DNA of 64,000 nt from positions 59,899,029 to 59,963,028 of the forward strand of contig CM017562.1 of the NCBI GenBank assembly GCA_007844125.1, in the 5' to 3' direction. The DNA is from Sinonovacula constricta (lineage: Eukaryota > Mollusca > Bivalvia > Cardiida > Solecurtidae). The number at the start of each line of letters is the position of its first letter. Positions within the stretch are counted from its first letter, which is position 1. Below are positions 1 to 12,659 of this stretch, piece by piece. Position numbers and translations under genes: made by a program. The notes under the pieces were generated by a model, which did not search any database, had not been told where the DNA came from, and saw only the letters and a list, made by a program, of their open reading frames with translations.

Positions 1-565
1 ATAAAAATAATTAACATTTGTTATTGATCATTTTTTTTGTCTGTTTAAATATTTCGTTTGTTGTATTTATTGTAAAAGAAAAATAAAGAAGAAAAAAGCC
101 AACAAAATTTTTTTTTTACTGTGACAGGATTCGATCTCTGGAGACAGTTAACATCAGAACAAGTCCATAACCACTAACTATTCCACTATTGTCATCTGTG
201 TGTGAGTAAATTTTAATATTTTACATAATGTGCCACTACAGTTGCTATCGGTCTATTTTTAGAAATAGAGAAAATAGTAAATTTTGAACGAATAACCAAA
301 TGTATTCATAAGATTTATAAACATATTAATAGAAAGCACAACTTTACATATAATAATACTGCATACTCGCTATAGTTTTATATATAAAAAAATGTCATTT
401 ACAGAAATAGGATCCGTACGTTGGGAATGTGTAAATTGGAAACTTCCGGAATTCGGAATGCATTTTCCGTCGATCATTCTCTAGCTAGAACGAGAATGTC
501 CGAGGGCATCCGCTCGCATGCACATTTTTTTTTTCAGCATTCCATATATAGGAATATATAACAAA
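1..565 (+). repeat. Dispersed repeat family A, copy 1 (contains a tRNA-like segment)
   Basis: Most of this stretch is repeated at 58583-59130 in the same orientation with scattered substitutions. Shared landmarks, in order, are an AT-rich head, the 'ttcgatctctggaga' block, 'gtccataaccact', 'aaatagagaaaatagta', 'ccgtacgttgggaatgtgta' and an end near 'cattccatatatagg'. A partial copy lies at 58370-58560. The repeat starts at or before the window edge, so its full length is unknown. It carries no coding sequence. The embedded tRNA-like block suggests a polymerase III-derived origin, which is inference. The last segment recurs alone at several other places in the window (about 8270, 24690, 41450 and 63420). 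Confidence 0.75.
124..190 (-). other. tRNA-like (SINE head-like) segment in repeat family A
   Basis: Read on the minus strand, the block has a 'tagttagtggttatggac' stretch resembling a tRNA A box and D arm, and ends in 'gatcgaatcc', close to a B box (GGTTCGANTCC). The matching block at 58702-58770 preserves the A box better, as 'tagcacagtggttatggac'. Neither folds into a convincing complete tRNA by eye, because the acceptor stem does not pair. I therefore call it a tRNA-derived relic, not a functional tRNA gene. Confidence 0.45.
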
Positions 566-3500
566 GGCAAGGCTTTTTACGTAATTTCTGGGTACTTTCC
601 AAGCAATCCCTAAAAACTTTTTGATCCAAAGATTTTAATCATTATAGGCCTTTTTCTTATTAGGTCTTAAATGACAATCATCATCAAAATCTATGTTTCA
701 TAACTTTTATTCAGAAGCATACAACTTTATGAAACCATAAATGCATATAAGAAGAACTCCAACCTAACATTTGTGAAATAACCATGCCTCATGGTGGAAG
801 ACAGTCAATTATACTTGTGTCAAAATAAACAGAGTAAAGACATTTCCCATTTGCACAAAGAAACAAATGGTGAGTAAATTACTTTTGCTATGCACACAAT
901 GCTGTGGGCTTTTAGTGCGCCAGGATAGCTAGAATTCTTGAGAGTTAAAGACAGTTGGCAGCAGTCTGAGAGAGTACAGTCATCAGCACCAGGAAGGATG
1001 TTTTACATAGGGTCCAGTCCCAACAGTACTATATTTATATAGGTTAGACGCCACTAAAAAAGTTTGTTCTATATTCTATAGTGAATCGTGAAAAGATGGA
1101 AACAAATTGCACTATGACCAAGTAATGATGGACCCCCATAACCATATATAGGTGAAAAGAGCTGCTCATACCGCCAAATTGCCAGTCGATAACCGCCAAA
1201 TTTCAATGAAATATGTACTTCCTGTAAAAGTGGATCAGTCCATTATTGAGCATAGCGGTTGAAGACTTTTGCTTTCTTTTAATCCTACATAGTTTCAGCT
1301 TCCATTTGACACCAAAAGATTATCTTCAAAATAGGAAATTTAATGCCAAAACATAGCAACAGACTGTTACAAAAAAAAAAATTCCATGTCACACATTCTA
1401 CTTCCCGTCGGTATTTCGTGTAAACGCATTTATATAATAGCCAGTTGTTTAACAAGAAAAAATTTGATGCAGCGCATGAAAGGCAGGAGAAAATAATGTA
1501 AAAATATAATGTTGTAAACAGAACATTCAACAAAAATAAATGGTTTCGCAATGCAGAGCCTTGACAATCTTATACCCGGACCCGGCAATTACATTATTAA
1601 CAGAACAACTCATTTTGTATATTTACATGTCCTGTTTTAATTAATAAATCATTATCCAAATCAACCATTCATAAAATGTTCTAAATACACAATAAATTAC
1701 CCTTTAATACTTATAAAATTTCCCCAAACTGTTTGTTTATGCCTGTTTTGGTCAGTCATTACAATGTTTCGTATCGATATTGTTTTGCATATATGCTCAC
1801 TTACTTTGTATGTAGTGATCCAAGTATGTACTTCAGATTGCATATATGTTATTACTGGCCATTAAATGTAGGCATATAAAATGTACCCCTCTGTTATCCA
1901 TAGCACATCAATTTCAGTTGGAAACAAATCAAAGTAGGTATCTATCTGTAAATTCATATTTGGCACATTTTACATAAGCAATGTTTGATCAAGGTCACAT
2001 AAGTGTCTGGAAATTCGAAACGGATGGAAAAAGCTCAACTACAGTACAATATGCGTGGGAATTAGCTTGTATACCAATCATAAATTGTCAAGACAATTTC
2101 TGTATTAAGTGCACAGGCACTTAATACATAGTAACGATAAAAAGTGCAACAAAACAGTTTAAATCCTAACAAAACTTGAATGATGAAGAAATTTTACACA
2201 TCTATCTATTAAAAATTTTCTGTAGAAGTCTGTGATAATAAGTGCTCTCTGCCCATGCATACAAATATATGTGCAGTTAAGTAATATAAAAATTAGTAGA
2301 TTTACCTCTATTTAAACCAGTCCGTTTTGATGTTATTTTTCATACCTAATTGAAGTATGAATAATGTCATCGCAGGATTAGTGATTTTTATAAGGGCCTA
2401 CATACTGCTACTATAAACTTACTTTAGTTTCCTTAAGAACTTTAAAACATATTCAGCTTTGTCGAACTTTTCAGTAGACAGCTGTGTTAATTTTACATGA
2501 TACAGCACAGAAGTATGTGGAAGGAAAATTACTGGAAATCTTTATGGAAATTGCTGGTCCCACAATTGTAAATAACATTTTGACAAAACCAGCAATGGTA
2601 AAAAGGATCAGAAAAAATATGACAATTGTTTTTATCAATATTGACTATAATTATGTGCAGCAGGCAAATCATAAATGCATCATAAAATTCGTACAGAACT
2701 GATCAGAATTTGAATATGTATATAGGCATAAAACACTATCTGGCAATGATAAATAAATAACTGCTTGATGCACCTTTCTTAACCATCATTTTACACAATG
2801 TTACAGAGTAGCATGTAAATATTTTTCTGTTATTCACTTTTAACTCATTAGATTTCAGAGTAAAATGTTTATGCTTTCAATATAGTCTATAGAAAAACTG
2901 AATTGTAAACAACTTCCGTAAAAAAAGGACCAATATAAAAGTTTCAGAAGATTGTTCTTACATGCACGATTTTCAAAGGTTTTTTATACAAACAGAAATA
3001 TTTATTTACATAACTGTATTTGCTATAGTTATGCCAGGCAGAAAACCATTCTGCTCGTAGGACCAACTGGTAAAAATAACAAAATACAAAAACAGAAAAT
3101 AAAATAATGAAAAAAGAAGAAAAAATAAATAATGTAAATTTTGTTTTTGTTATAAAATGCATTTACATGATTTAATAAGCACATTGTACAGCCATTCTAA
3201 CTACTTTATCATATATCTCCTAGAATAATTATTGGACAATTTTTAACTGTTGAAAGTTTTCATACACCCAAGCCATTGTCAAAAAAGTATGAAACCTCTC
3301 TGAATGATTTACAAAACATTAACATTTAAATAAGAAGTCTCAGTTCAGTTCTTACTGACAATATGTCCTGACTGACTGCTCTGGACGGAATGACTGTTAA
3401 TTAATCAGAACTAGGGTTCCAAGATTGTTTCTGCCGATTTACAGCATGCTTGTGTGACAACTGGCAATTAAAATGTTCATTTCTCAACTAATATCTAGGT

Positions 3501-3690
3501 ATCTGACCACAGTGCATGAAGAAGAGATTTACTTCCAACTTATCTTCCATATATCAGTCCATAGGTTCTTCATTAACTGTTTCTATAGCAACAGTCCACA
3601 CATGCATGTCTGAGTCATATTCTGTCAATGCTGCTGAAGTTCAAAAAAGGTTGTTAACCTGTGTCCAGCAAAATGAACATACAGAAGCCA
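566..3690. other. AT-rich DNA with no recognisable gene
   Basis: No open frame here has recognisable protein character; those present are under 100 codons and rich in Phe, Tyr, Ile, Lys and Asn, as expected from AT-rich noncoding DNA. Simple A/T runs occur near 1370 and 3060-3140. Nothing resembling an RNA gene was seen. Confidence 0.6.
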
Positions 3691-6600
3691 AATCAGTATG
3701 TTGTATCAACAGAAGCCAAACCCCTAGCATATTTAGACATGTTGTATCAACAGAAGCCAAACCCCTAGCATATTTAGACATGTTGTATCAACAGAAGCTG
3801 AACCCCTAGCATATTTAGACAATAGCTCAGCCACAAGCTGGTACAGGCATAAGCTCAACACCTAGATAGTATAAAGTCAGAAAACAAACCCTTAGTACCA
3901 GTATATATAGACAGAACCTCAACCCCTAGCAGGTACAGACAAAAGCTTAACCTCTAGCTGGTACATTGTCAGAACGTTAACCCTAGCTTGCATAGTCTGA
4001 AGTTTAATCCCTTGCTGGTATATGGCCAGATTGTTGTGAAGCCCTAGCTTGCATAGACAGAAGCGTAATCCCCAGCAGGTATATGGTGAGAAGCCAAACC
4101 TCTAGTACATATAGACAGAAGCTCAATCCCTAACAGGTACAGACAAAAGCTTTACCACTAGCTGGTACATAGTCAGAAGGTGAACCCTAGCTTGCATAGT
4201 CTGAAGTTTAATCCCTTGCTGGTATATGGTGAGAAGCCAAACCCATAGTAATATAGACAGAAGCTCAATCCCTAACAGGTACAGACAAAAGCTTAACCCT
4301 TAGCTGGTATAGTCAGAAGGTGAAGCCATAGCTTACATAGACAGAAGTTTAACCACCAGCTAGTATTAACATCAACCACTAGCTGGTACACAGTCGGAAG
4401 ATGAACCCTAGCTTGCATAGTCTGAAGTTTGAAGCCCTAGCTTATGTAGACAGAAGATAAACTCTAGTTTGTGCATAGACCGAAGCTTAACGCCAAGCTA
4501 GTATCAACTCCTAGCTGGTATATGGTCAGAAGGTGAAGCCCTAGAGGAGACATAACCTAAACCAGTAGCTTGTATCGACAGAAGCTAAACACCTAGATGG
4601 TATTTACAGAAGCTGAACCCCTCGCTGGTGTAGACAGAGTTTAAGCCCTATTTAGACATAAGCTGAACCTCTTGTTTGAACAGGCAGTCGCTAGCCCCTA
4701 GTTTGTATAAGCAGGAGCTAATCCCTTACTGGTATAAAAAAAAAAAGTTTACCCCAGTAGCTTGTATATACAGAACCTTAACCCCTTGGTGGTATAGACC
4801 ACAATGCCATTACAGAAGTTAACTTTCCCTAGCTGATGTAGACAAAAGTTGAACCTAGACAGAAGCTGGAAACTCTAGAAAGGAATGATTCTAATGCTCT
4901 AGCCAATAATTATATATATCTAAGGTTGATAAAGGTAGTCGCTGATATTCTAACCGACATAAACCTATGCTGATCCTATAGCTGATAGACAGAAGCTGAA
5001 CGTCTATCTGGTATAGACACAACACTCAACCTCAAGCTTGTAGAGACAGATGCTGAACCTCTATCCTATATAGACAGCAGTGAAACCTCTAACTGGTTTA
5101 AATGAAAGCTTGACCTTCCGCTGGTATAGAAAGAAGCAAAGTTACTAGTTGGTAAAGACAAAAACTGAACTTCTAACTGGTTAATGCAGAAGCTGATATT
5201 CTAGCAGGTATGAACATAGGCTGCACCTTTAAATTGTAAAGACAGAAGCCTGTCCTCTAACTGGTATAGACAGAAGCTAAACTGCTAACTGGTATAGATG
5301 GAAGCTGTTCTGCAAGCTGGTATAGACAGAAGCTGAACTGCTAGCTGGTATAGACAGAAACTGAACTGCTAGCTGGTATAGACAGAAACTGAAACCCTTG
5401 CTGGTATAGACAGAAACTGAAATCCTAGCTGGTATAGACAGAAACTGAACTGCTTGCTGGTATAGACAGAAACTGAAATCCTAGCTGGTATAGACAGAAA
5501 CTGAAATCCTAGCTGGTATAGACGGAAACTGAACTGCTAGCTGGTATAGACAGAAACTGAAACCTTTGCTGGTATTGACAGAACCTGAAGCCCTAGCTAG
5601 GAGACAGACGTTGAACCGTTAGCTGGTATAGACAGAAGCTGAAACCCTAGCTGGTATAGACAGAAACTGAACTGCTAGCTGGTATAGACAGAAGCTGAAC
5701 TGCTAGCTGGTATAGACAGAAACTAAAACCCTGGTATATAGATAGAAGCTATTCTGCAAGCTGGTATAGACAGAAGCTGAACTGCTAGCTGGTATATAGA
5801 TAGAAGCTGTTTTGCAAGCTGGTATAGACAGAAGCTGAAACACTAGCTGGAATATAGATAGAAGATGTTCTGCAAGCTGGTATAGACAGAAGCTGAAATG
5901 CTAGCTGATATATAGATAGAAGCTATTCTGCAAGCTGGTATAGACAGAAACTAAAACCCTAGCTGATATATAGATAAAAGCTGTTCTGCAAGCTGGTATA
6001 GACAGAAGCTGAAATCCTAGCTGATATATTGAGAGAAGCTGTTTTGCCAGCTGGTATAGACAGAAGCTGAAATCCTAGCTGATATATAGATAGAAGCTGT
6101 TCTGCAAGCTTGTATAGACAGAAGCTGAAATCCTAGCTGATATATAGATAGAAGCTGTTTTGCAAGCTGGTATAGACAGAAGCTGAAACCCTAGCTGGAA
6201 TATAGATAGAAGATGTTCTGCAAGCTGGTATAGACAGAAACTAAAACTCTAGCTGGAATTTAGATAGAAGCTGTTTTGCAAGCTGGTATAGACAGAAGCT
6301 GAAATCCTAGCTGGTATAGACAGAAGCTGAAATCCTAGCTGATATATAGATAGAAGATGTTCTGCAAGCTGGTATAGACAGAAGCTGAAATCCTAGCTGA
6401 TATATAGATAGAAGCTGTTCTGCAAGCTGGTATAGACAGAAGCTGAAATCCTAGCTGATATATAGATAGAAGCTGTTTTGCCAGCTGGTATAGACAGAAG
6501 CTGAAACCCTAGCTGATATATAGATAGAAGCTGTTCTGCAAGCTGGTATAGACAGAAGCTGAAATCCTAGCTGATATATAGATAGAAGCTGTTTTGCAAG

Positions 6601-7015
6601 CTGGTATAGACAGAAGCTGAAACCCTAGCTGGAATATAGATAGAAGATGTTCTGCAAGCTGGTATAGACAGAAACTAAAACCCTAGCTGGAATATAGATA
6701 GAAGCTGTTTTGCAAGCTGGTATAGACAGAAGCTGAAATCCTAGCTGATATATAGACAGAAGCTGTTTTGCAAGCTGGTATAGACAGAAGCTGAAATAAA
6801 AGCTGATATATAGATAGAAGCTGTTTTGCAAGCTGGTATAGACAGAAGCTGAAATCCTAGCTGATATATAGATAGAAGCTGTTTTGCAAGCTGGTATAGA
6901 CAGAAGCTGAAATCCTAGCTGATATATAGATAGAAGCTGTTCTGCAAGCTGGTATAGACAGAAGCTGAAATGCTAGCTGGTATAGACAGAAGCTGAAATC
7001 CTAGCTGGGAGACTG
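3690..7015. repeat. Satellite array with 28+30 bp dimeric unit
   Basis: A tandem array with three zones. At the left edge (about 3690-3810) a unit of about 41 bp, 'tgttgtatcaacagaagcc' plus 'aaacccctagcatatttaga', repeats almost perfectly. From about 3810 to 5250 copies are badly diverged, recognisable by 'agacagaagct' and 'ctagctggta'. From about 5250 to 7015 the array is much more regular: a 28 bp monomer (core 'ctggtatagacagaagctga') alternates with a 30 bp variant (core 'gatatatagatagaagctg'), making a 58 bp higher-order unit repeated more than 20 times. Period variation and stop codons in all frames argue against coding. The gradient from diverged to homogeneous is typical of satellites growing by unequal exchange. 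Confidence 0.92.
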
Positions 7016-7849
7016 AAACTTAAACAATATCTGCTTTAGACTACAATGATTCAACAGATTTTTTGGAAGGAGTGGTCATGTGGATGTGATCTTGATGGGG
7101 ATTTAAACCTAGGCAGAGAGGTGAGTGAGAGTAGGACACTTGGCAATTAAACTACCTTAAATTTACTTCATGTTGTGACAATAGTCAAGAAGGCAGGTAA
7201 TCCTAGATAAGGAACACTGTCAAGTCATAAAAAGTTGTTATTTTCCTGTTTTCATTTTACCAAGTGTGTATTCAAATTAAAAAAGCAACCATGCTCTAAA
7301 TGAGATAAAACAATCCACTTCTAAGAATACTCTTAATATAAAGTTATTCAAATTGATTTTTAAATAAGTTCACATTACTACAGGTTTCTTTGTTAACATC
7401 ATTATGATAAAAAATATGGTAAATCTAAAGGATTAGTCTACTTCAAGACTCCTTCAGACAACAAATGCTAATCTGTTACTACACTGGCTGCATACTAGTC
7501 ACACTGTTATTTCCCAAGTTGCGACAAATTCATCAGTTTTCCAGACACTGCTCTTGCTTGTGCCTACAATGAGCCTTATAGTCTGTCTCAAAGATTTATT
7601 GTGCTGTGTACATGAAGCCCCATGAATTATAACTTGGAAAACCACTCCTGCCTTATAAGGAGGGATAATATGGTTATATGGTTCATATACCAAACTTGAT
7701 TCCTTGACCTGAATCTTTAATTGCATAATTACTGACAATAACAGTCCTATGTGGAGTAGGATTTTTTTACTAAAACTGAATGGTGCTTATCAAGATATAA
7801 ACTGTTTCTTTAAAACAAATAATAGTTTTTATCTCTAAACCTGCTCAGG

Positions 7850-7965
7850 CTTTAGCAGTGTTGATGCTTTTTCATGCTGGCAGCTGTCAGACCAGGATCT
7901 GCACTGTTTGCTGCCTAGACCCTGCAATATGTCTTGATTCTTTGAATGGAGCTACTGCCTTCATG
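7850..7965 (+). repeat. Dispersed repeat fragment related to the 58 bp satellite
   Basis: Contains 'ggcagctgtcagaccaggat' followed by 'ctgcactgtttgctgcc' and 'gcaatatgtct'. The same order appears at 45390-45480 ('tctgatcaggatctgcatta', 'tgctgcc', 'acaatatgtct'), and the first part resembles one unit of the array at 28.75 kb. It looks like an interspersed element from which that satellite could have grown. Confidence 0.45.
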
Positions 7966-8269
7966 GTGTATTACACATCTTTGGTTTCTGTATTCAGTGC
8001 GGTACCATAGCATTTAACACTTAGTAATCACACAGTCTAAATACATTCTCATCTTCAAAGGTTTACTAACTTTGTGTCCGCAAGTCACTTGCACTTAAAA
8101 TGGAAGAAGTTGATAGCGATTCTGATAATTTTGCAATATTATGAATCATGCATATACACTTCATTCATAAACTTCAAGCATGGATGCCTTTAAGGTCTTG
8201 ACCTTTTGTTCCCAGGGCAGGAGTAGGTGTATTCTGGATGAAAACATCTGAATGGCTGCAGTTTGTGAC

Positions 8270-8370
8270 ATTGAAACGAGAGCGTATTAACCCCTTATTG
8301 GTGACACGCTGGAGCACAATGCCTATTTATGGAATGCTCACTAAAATTTGCACATTGGGAAAGTTTCTGA
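8270..8370 (-). repeat. Dispersed module from the end of repeat family A
   Basis: On the minus strand this reads 'tgcaaattttagtgagcatt', 'ccataaatagg' and 'gctccagcgtgtcaccaata'. The same succession occurs at 41445-41515 (+) and, more diverged, at 510-560 (+), 24690-24735 (+), 59075-59130 (+) and 63400-63460 (-). No coding potential. The 'gcgctccagcgc' part is a short palindrome in the best copies. Confidence 0.65.
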
Positions 8371-8804
8371 GAAAATAACATACTATTTGAGAAAATACTG
8401 TCTGAACAATACTTATTTGTGTAATGTGAGGCTGCTGCACATGTGCATTTTCTGCTTGTACACTTTAGTTTTATAGTTAATTGTAATTATTTTGCATATT
8501 TTTGTTACATATGTAACATCTTAGAAAAATTATTAAATGGTGTCGGTTTTTGTTTTTTATTTTGTTTTAAACCATTCTATGGTGTCAGGAATAGAAGTTA
8601 TACAGACGTTTTCTCAAAAAGTATAGTTTACTGAAAACTTAAAAAAAAAACCTCATAACTTTTCAAGTGTCTGTAACTTGCTTCCATACTGTGCCTTGAC
8701 AGTGAGGCCGATACTGGCACGGTCATGGGGGTACAGCGCAGTCCAAAATAGCATAAATACGATTTATGTATCAACGTTTAAAATGTGTAGCTTAAGTTCC
8801 AAAC

Positions 8805-8862
8805 TGCTATAAAATATGCATTTTGTTATAAAAACTAAATAGTGACCCAGAAAAGAGTCACT
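8805..8862 (-). repeat. Dispersed repeat, partner of 13106-13160
   Basis: The reverse complement reads 'tctgggtcactatttagttt' then 'ttataacaaaatgcatattt', nearly identical to the plus strand at 13106-13150. The two copies flank the DIRS-like element in opposite orientation. Because other dispersed families share this pattern of isolated short copies, I treat it as an interspersed repeat and not as a terminal inverted repeat of one 4.3 kb element. Confidence 0.55.
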
Positions 8863-9887
8863 GTTTATCCCCTTTGTCACTCGGCAGTGTTACGATGTCG
8901 TGTTTAAAACAGGGGATGTAATAATTACGGAATCCAAACTTTTCAATTTCAAGTATCTTTTATTTGCTTGGCAACTTGCTTGGTTTAATGTACCTATTTC
9001 TACACAGTTCTGCACTCTCTCTTCTATTCCTCACTTTTTTTCCTTCTATCACTTATTCATTTCATAATTATAATTTATCCTCCATGTCTTTTCTCAATCC
9101 TACTCTCTCTCCTATCTGCATCTCTCCTCTCTGCATCTCTCTCCTCTTCTGCCTCTCTTTGTCTAAATCTTCACATTTTCCTTCTCTATTAAGCCACACC
9201 CACTTCTTACATTCTAACAATTAACACAATTATTAATTATTCTCTCTCATCCATTGGTTCATACATTCAATCATTCTCCAATCACACCCTGCTTCATAAG
9301 TCTCTCATACTCCAGCCTGACTCTCAGCATGGGACTGAGCTCTAATTACCACATGTAGGGATTAACTCTGGCTTTGTTTCATCAATGCCATTTAAAGTAG
9401 ATTTTAGCTTTGACCATATTTACTATGCTAATAAAAATACTTGGTCCAGACATGAGAAGCAAGTTGGTATCTTTTGATCTGGCTTAGTTATGTAATCTAC
9501 TACCAGCTATAAAATATGCAGACTTTGAAGCAAAGGAGGGAAGGCAGTTAACTCCCCTAGCAAAATGGACCACAAGACCTGGCATGAGATGTCTTCCTCA
9601 AGTGTAATTTAGCTTAGAGTTGTTTATGCTACTTTTAGAGGTCCGATACAGAGCAGGTCGTCAGACAAATCCAAAAGATTGGAGGTAGAAAGAAAAAAAA
9701 AAATGTCTAAGCATTTTTTTCAAGAAGAAGCATTTAGATTCATCTAGAGGGGAATGGTTAACAAAGGCCCAAGAAGATGAAAGAGCTCTGCAGTAAGATT
9801 TTCAGAAAAGAAAGATCTTTGTCAGACAAATAAGAATACCCAAGCCAAAAAGGTAAAGGAAATTCATCTACAGATGGAGGCAGCACA

Positions 9888-10219
9888 AGCGATCCTTTCA
9901 CTGAAATAAACAGATGATTTTTGCCTGATCTAATAGGCTTTACCCTGTCAAGATAAAATCAAAAGCTCTGACAGGGCAGAGGAATCTATCAGGATCAGAT
10001 GCATCCATGTCCTTAGAGAGACTAGGAATGGTAAATGGACGAGCAGCCACAGAAGGAAGTTGATTTTTGGAAAGAGAACCTTGACAAAGCAAAGTGACGG
10101 ACACTTCAGAATTCCAGCGAAGAACATTTTTTTGTCAAAAGAGGCCATAGAAAGAAGAAAGACAGTCTTCTATGTGAGGTGTAAGTATGAAGCCCACAAC
10201 AAGTCCACCAGGTTATGGC
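9888..10219 (-). pseudogene. Tyrosine recombinase fragment (DIRS-like)
   Basis: Minus-strand peptides KTVFLSMASFDKK, SKDMDASDPDRFLCPVRAFDF and VKPIRSGKNHLFISVKGS line up in order with the tyrosine recombinase of DIRS elements (LKTVFLLALAS-xKR; P-xRxLCPVRAL-YL-RT; IR-LFVS-K). A TAG stop replaces the residues before KTVFL. Two frame changes are needed, one before the SKDMD block and one after AFDFILTG. The conserved Arg of the 'SgKR' position appears as Lys. The C-terminal H-x-x-R and Tyr region was not found convincingly. The recombinase would integrate the cDNA circle; here it is dead. Confidence 0.75.
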
Positions 10220-10434
10220 TTGGTGGCAAAGAGGCAGAACGGGTAGAGTTCTGTTAAGAGGGACTTACCCAGGTCGCCAAGGAGCCAGTACCTAGAACTG
10301 GAGAGGGGTAAAGGTGAAGCCGACCTAGAGTAAGGATGTATGCTACTGCGTTGTTGCTGAACACTGTGTTGGTTTTAGAAAGAGGGATACAGTCTGAAAG
10401 GTCAGGCCTTCGAGACAAAAAAAGAATAATGATC

Positions 10435-10767
10435 TATAGACAATGCCCAGTGGCCGGTTGAAAAGCCAGCCTTATTGAGGATTGTGTCTCCATCTTAAAC
10501 AGATCTATTACTAGAAAGATTACTAGAGTGGAATAATCTATGATCGGCTTCCATGAACTGTTCTTTTTGTGAACAAGGCAGAAAAAGGCAGCGGTTGAAA
10601 CATGGAATCTGAGGAATTATTACCCATTCTACTGCTCAGTTCTCTAAAAGGTTGTGAATGGTTGAGGCAAGACAAGGGTGTTCAGACAGAACTATGAGTG
10701 TTCGAGAAAGAGGCAGTGGAGATGCAAGAGGGATGCGATTTCCTCGACCTATAATCGAGAGAACCCA
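10435..10767 (-). pseudogene. Reverse transcriptase N-terminal fragment (DIRS-like)
   Basis: At 10767-10690 the minus strand reads WVLSIIGRGNRIPLASPLPL, the signature that precedes the RT domain in DIRS elements (WVLS-x-GYR-PF-PPP-like). At 10568-10435 another frame reads KKNSSWKPIIDYS, then FKMETQSSIRLAFQPATG, matching the 'K-dG-SWRPIIDLs' and 'FKMET-SIR-al-pGdw' blocks of this RT clade. The frame stops just before the position where the first catalytic Asp (sIDL-DAY) would sit. The catalytic YxDD block is not found downstream. Non-functional. Confidence 0.8.
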
Positions 10768-11649
10768 AGGGTGTTGAGTAACCAGGCTGGAAGAAAGTGA
10801 AACAGTCTGGCTCTGACAGGAAGATCGGTTCAGAGATAAAGAGGTGTAGAAAGGGCAACTTCCTAGGGCTGAACCCTAAGAGGACTGCCCCTAGCCTTGA
10901 AAGTTTTAGACTTGCTCCCATGATCTGGCTGTGGAGAAAATAAGGGCTTAGGAGATCCTCCCTTCAGAGGTGCAGTTGAGTAGGAAAAAGAAACCCTTGA
11001 GGGTTTCTGGCTTTCTTGGGAACAGGAAAAAACCACCGGGAGCAAAGTTCTCTTCTGAGGTCCCTTGAAGGGTGGACGAGATACATTTAGTCCAAGGTGG
11101 ACAGACCTCCAAAGAGGAGAGGTGATGATAAAGAAGCTGATCTCAGGGTGTCTTTAGAAGAACCCAGAAGCAGAGGCGAGGTAGGCAAGGTTGCATCCCT
11201 CCTGAGGCGTAGTGATTAGGAAGAATTAGTAAGCCCCAGGCCTAAAGTCAGCCATGTAGCTCTGCTGATCTGAAAGGCTAACCTTCTAATGGTAGAGACC
11301 AAGTGATGGGTAGTATCCCATTCAGTGAGCTCAGCAGATGTGAACAGACCAATGTTTGACAACTGACCAAGTTGACACCTCTGGCAAAGTTCCCATTTTT
11401 CATAAAGAGACATGGGAACTACCACAGAAAAAACGATTGGACAACCTGACCCTAGCACTGTCAGAATCATGTTTAGGAATATGTTCTGTTTGAAAACCTT
11501 CTAAAACAGAGAAGGGAAGGACGGATCTCTCTAAGGAGTCTGGAATGTACAGACCACTGGGCATCCTGTTTGTCCACATTGGCTGTCTCCAAAATAGCTT
11601 AAAGAACCATGGCCATAGTAGACAAGGGCAGAGATACTTTTGGACAATT

Positions 11650-12504
11650 AATTAACAGAAGACCATCTGCTTACCACATCTTCCCTGCCAAAGAACGAGA
11701 AATAAGTTTGGTAGAAGATGTAGGTCTGGGACAAACTGAAGGAGGAAGAAGTGAAAAGCAAGCCATCTTCCTATCTTCTGGAAAGATAAGTTTGGCAAAG
11801 TCTGGGTGGGTAGGTTCCACATCCAAGTCAAAACCATTGGGAAACTGGTTGGGGTGGGGAGCCATATCACTGTAACTTGGCCAATCATCTTGTTCCTCAA
11901 GGAACAGAGAATCAGTTCTGTCTGCACTGATAACCAGAGCATCTGCATCTTCTGCTTCCAAAGTGGAAGAGGAGGGAGAAGGAGGGCAGAGAGCAGTGGC
12001 ACTTGGTAACGAAACCCATGGTTTACTACTTCCTGATTGCTAAGGACTGGAAACTGGTGCCTGGTGTCCATGAAACAGGGGTGCCTGGCTGGGGCCAGAT
12101 CTGAAATCTGGCAAGATTGTGCCTGTAGATGAAGAGTATTGGAAAGTATATCTAGATCTGCTATTTGAGCCTCGACAAAATCCTGAGAGTAAACACTCGG
12201 ACCAACAGAAGCTGGGGATTGATCTCTGGATACAAAAGATCTTACACTGCCCTGTGAATAGTCACTGATTGGTGAATCATAAGTGGAATGAACAACAGAA
12301 CGATCAGGAGATTGTCCAGGTTTCCATAGACTGGTAACCTGTGATCAGTAGCCATTGACAGGTAACGGGTGCTCTGCACTCTGACAAGAGACTGGTGCTT
12401 TTAACTGGTGACTGATGGCAAATGAAGTGTGGCCAATGACTGGTGACTGGAGAACTGATTACTTGACTGGTGACCTTTTTAAGGAAGGTGATCTGTTCTT
12501 CCAT
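11650..12504 (-). pseudogene. gag-like region of the DIRS-like element
   Basis: Minus-strand open frames cover 12504-12304 and 11961-11671. The first is rich in Ser, Pro, Thr and His, with an imperfect 'actggtgactgg' repeat in the DNA encoding PVTSH-like peptides. The second is acidic (EDADALVISADRTDSLFL, then DDWPSYSDM and DLDVEPTHPDF). I do not recognise a named domain. The assignment rests on position upstream of the RT motif on the same strand, where DIRS elements carry gag. Frames do not join without shifts. Confidence 0.45.
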
Positions 12505-12659
12505 AAAAGCAGAGATGCCTTACAAGTTTTAGGCAAAGTGAAAGCTTTAGCCTGATCCTGTTGCTCAGAGGAGCGGGAACAGCCGGGTTCAAACGTCAAT
12601 TCTGGGGAACTGCTCTCTGCAGTGGGCCGACCCCTAGAAATTACTAAAACTTAATTGGC

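Larger units (their letters stand above)
7016..9540. other. Non-genic stretch holding repeat fragments and a pyrimidine-rich tract
   Basis: No supported gene. Contents: a dispersed-repeat fragment at about 7850-7960, a family A tail module at about 8270-8370 on the minus strand, an inverted-repeat partner of 13.1 kb at 8805-8860, and a C/T-rich tract at about 9005-9270 with many 'ctctctcctct' runs. A short Leu/Ser/Phe-rich open frame over that tract is a by-product of its composition. Confidence 0.6.
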
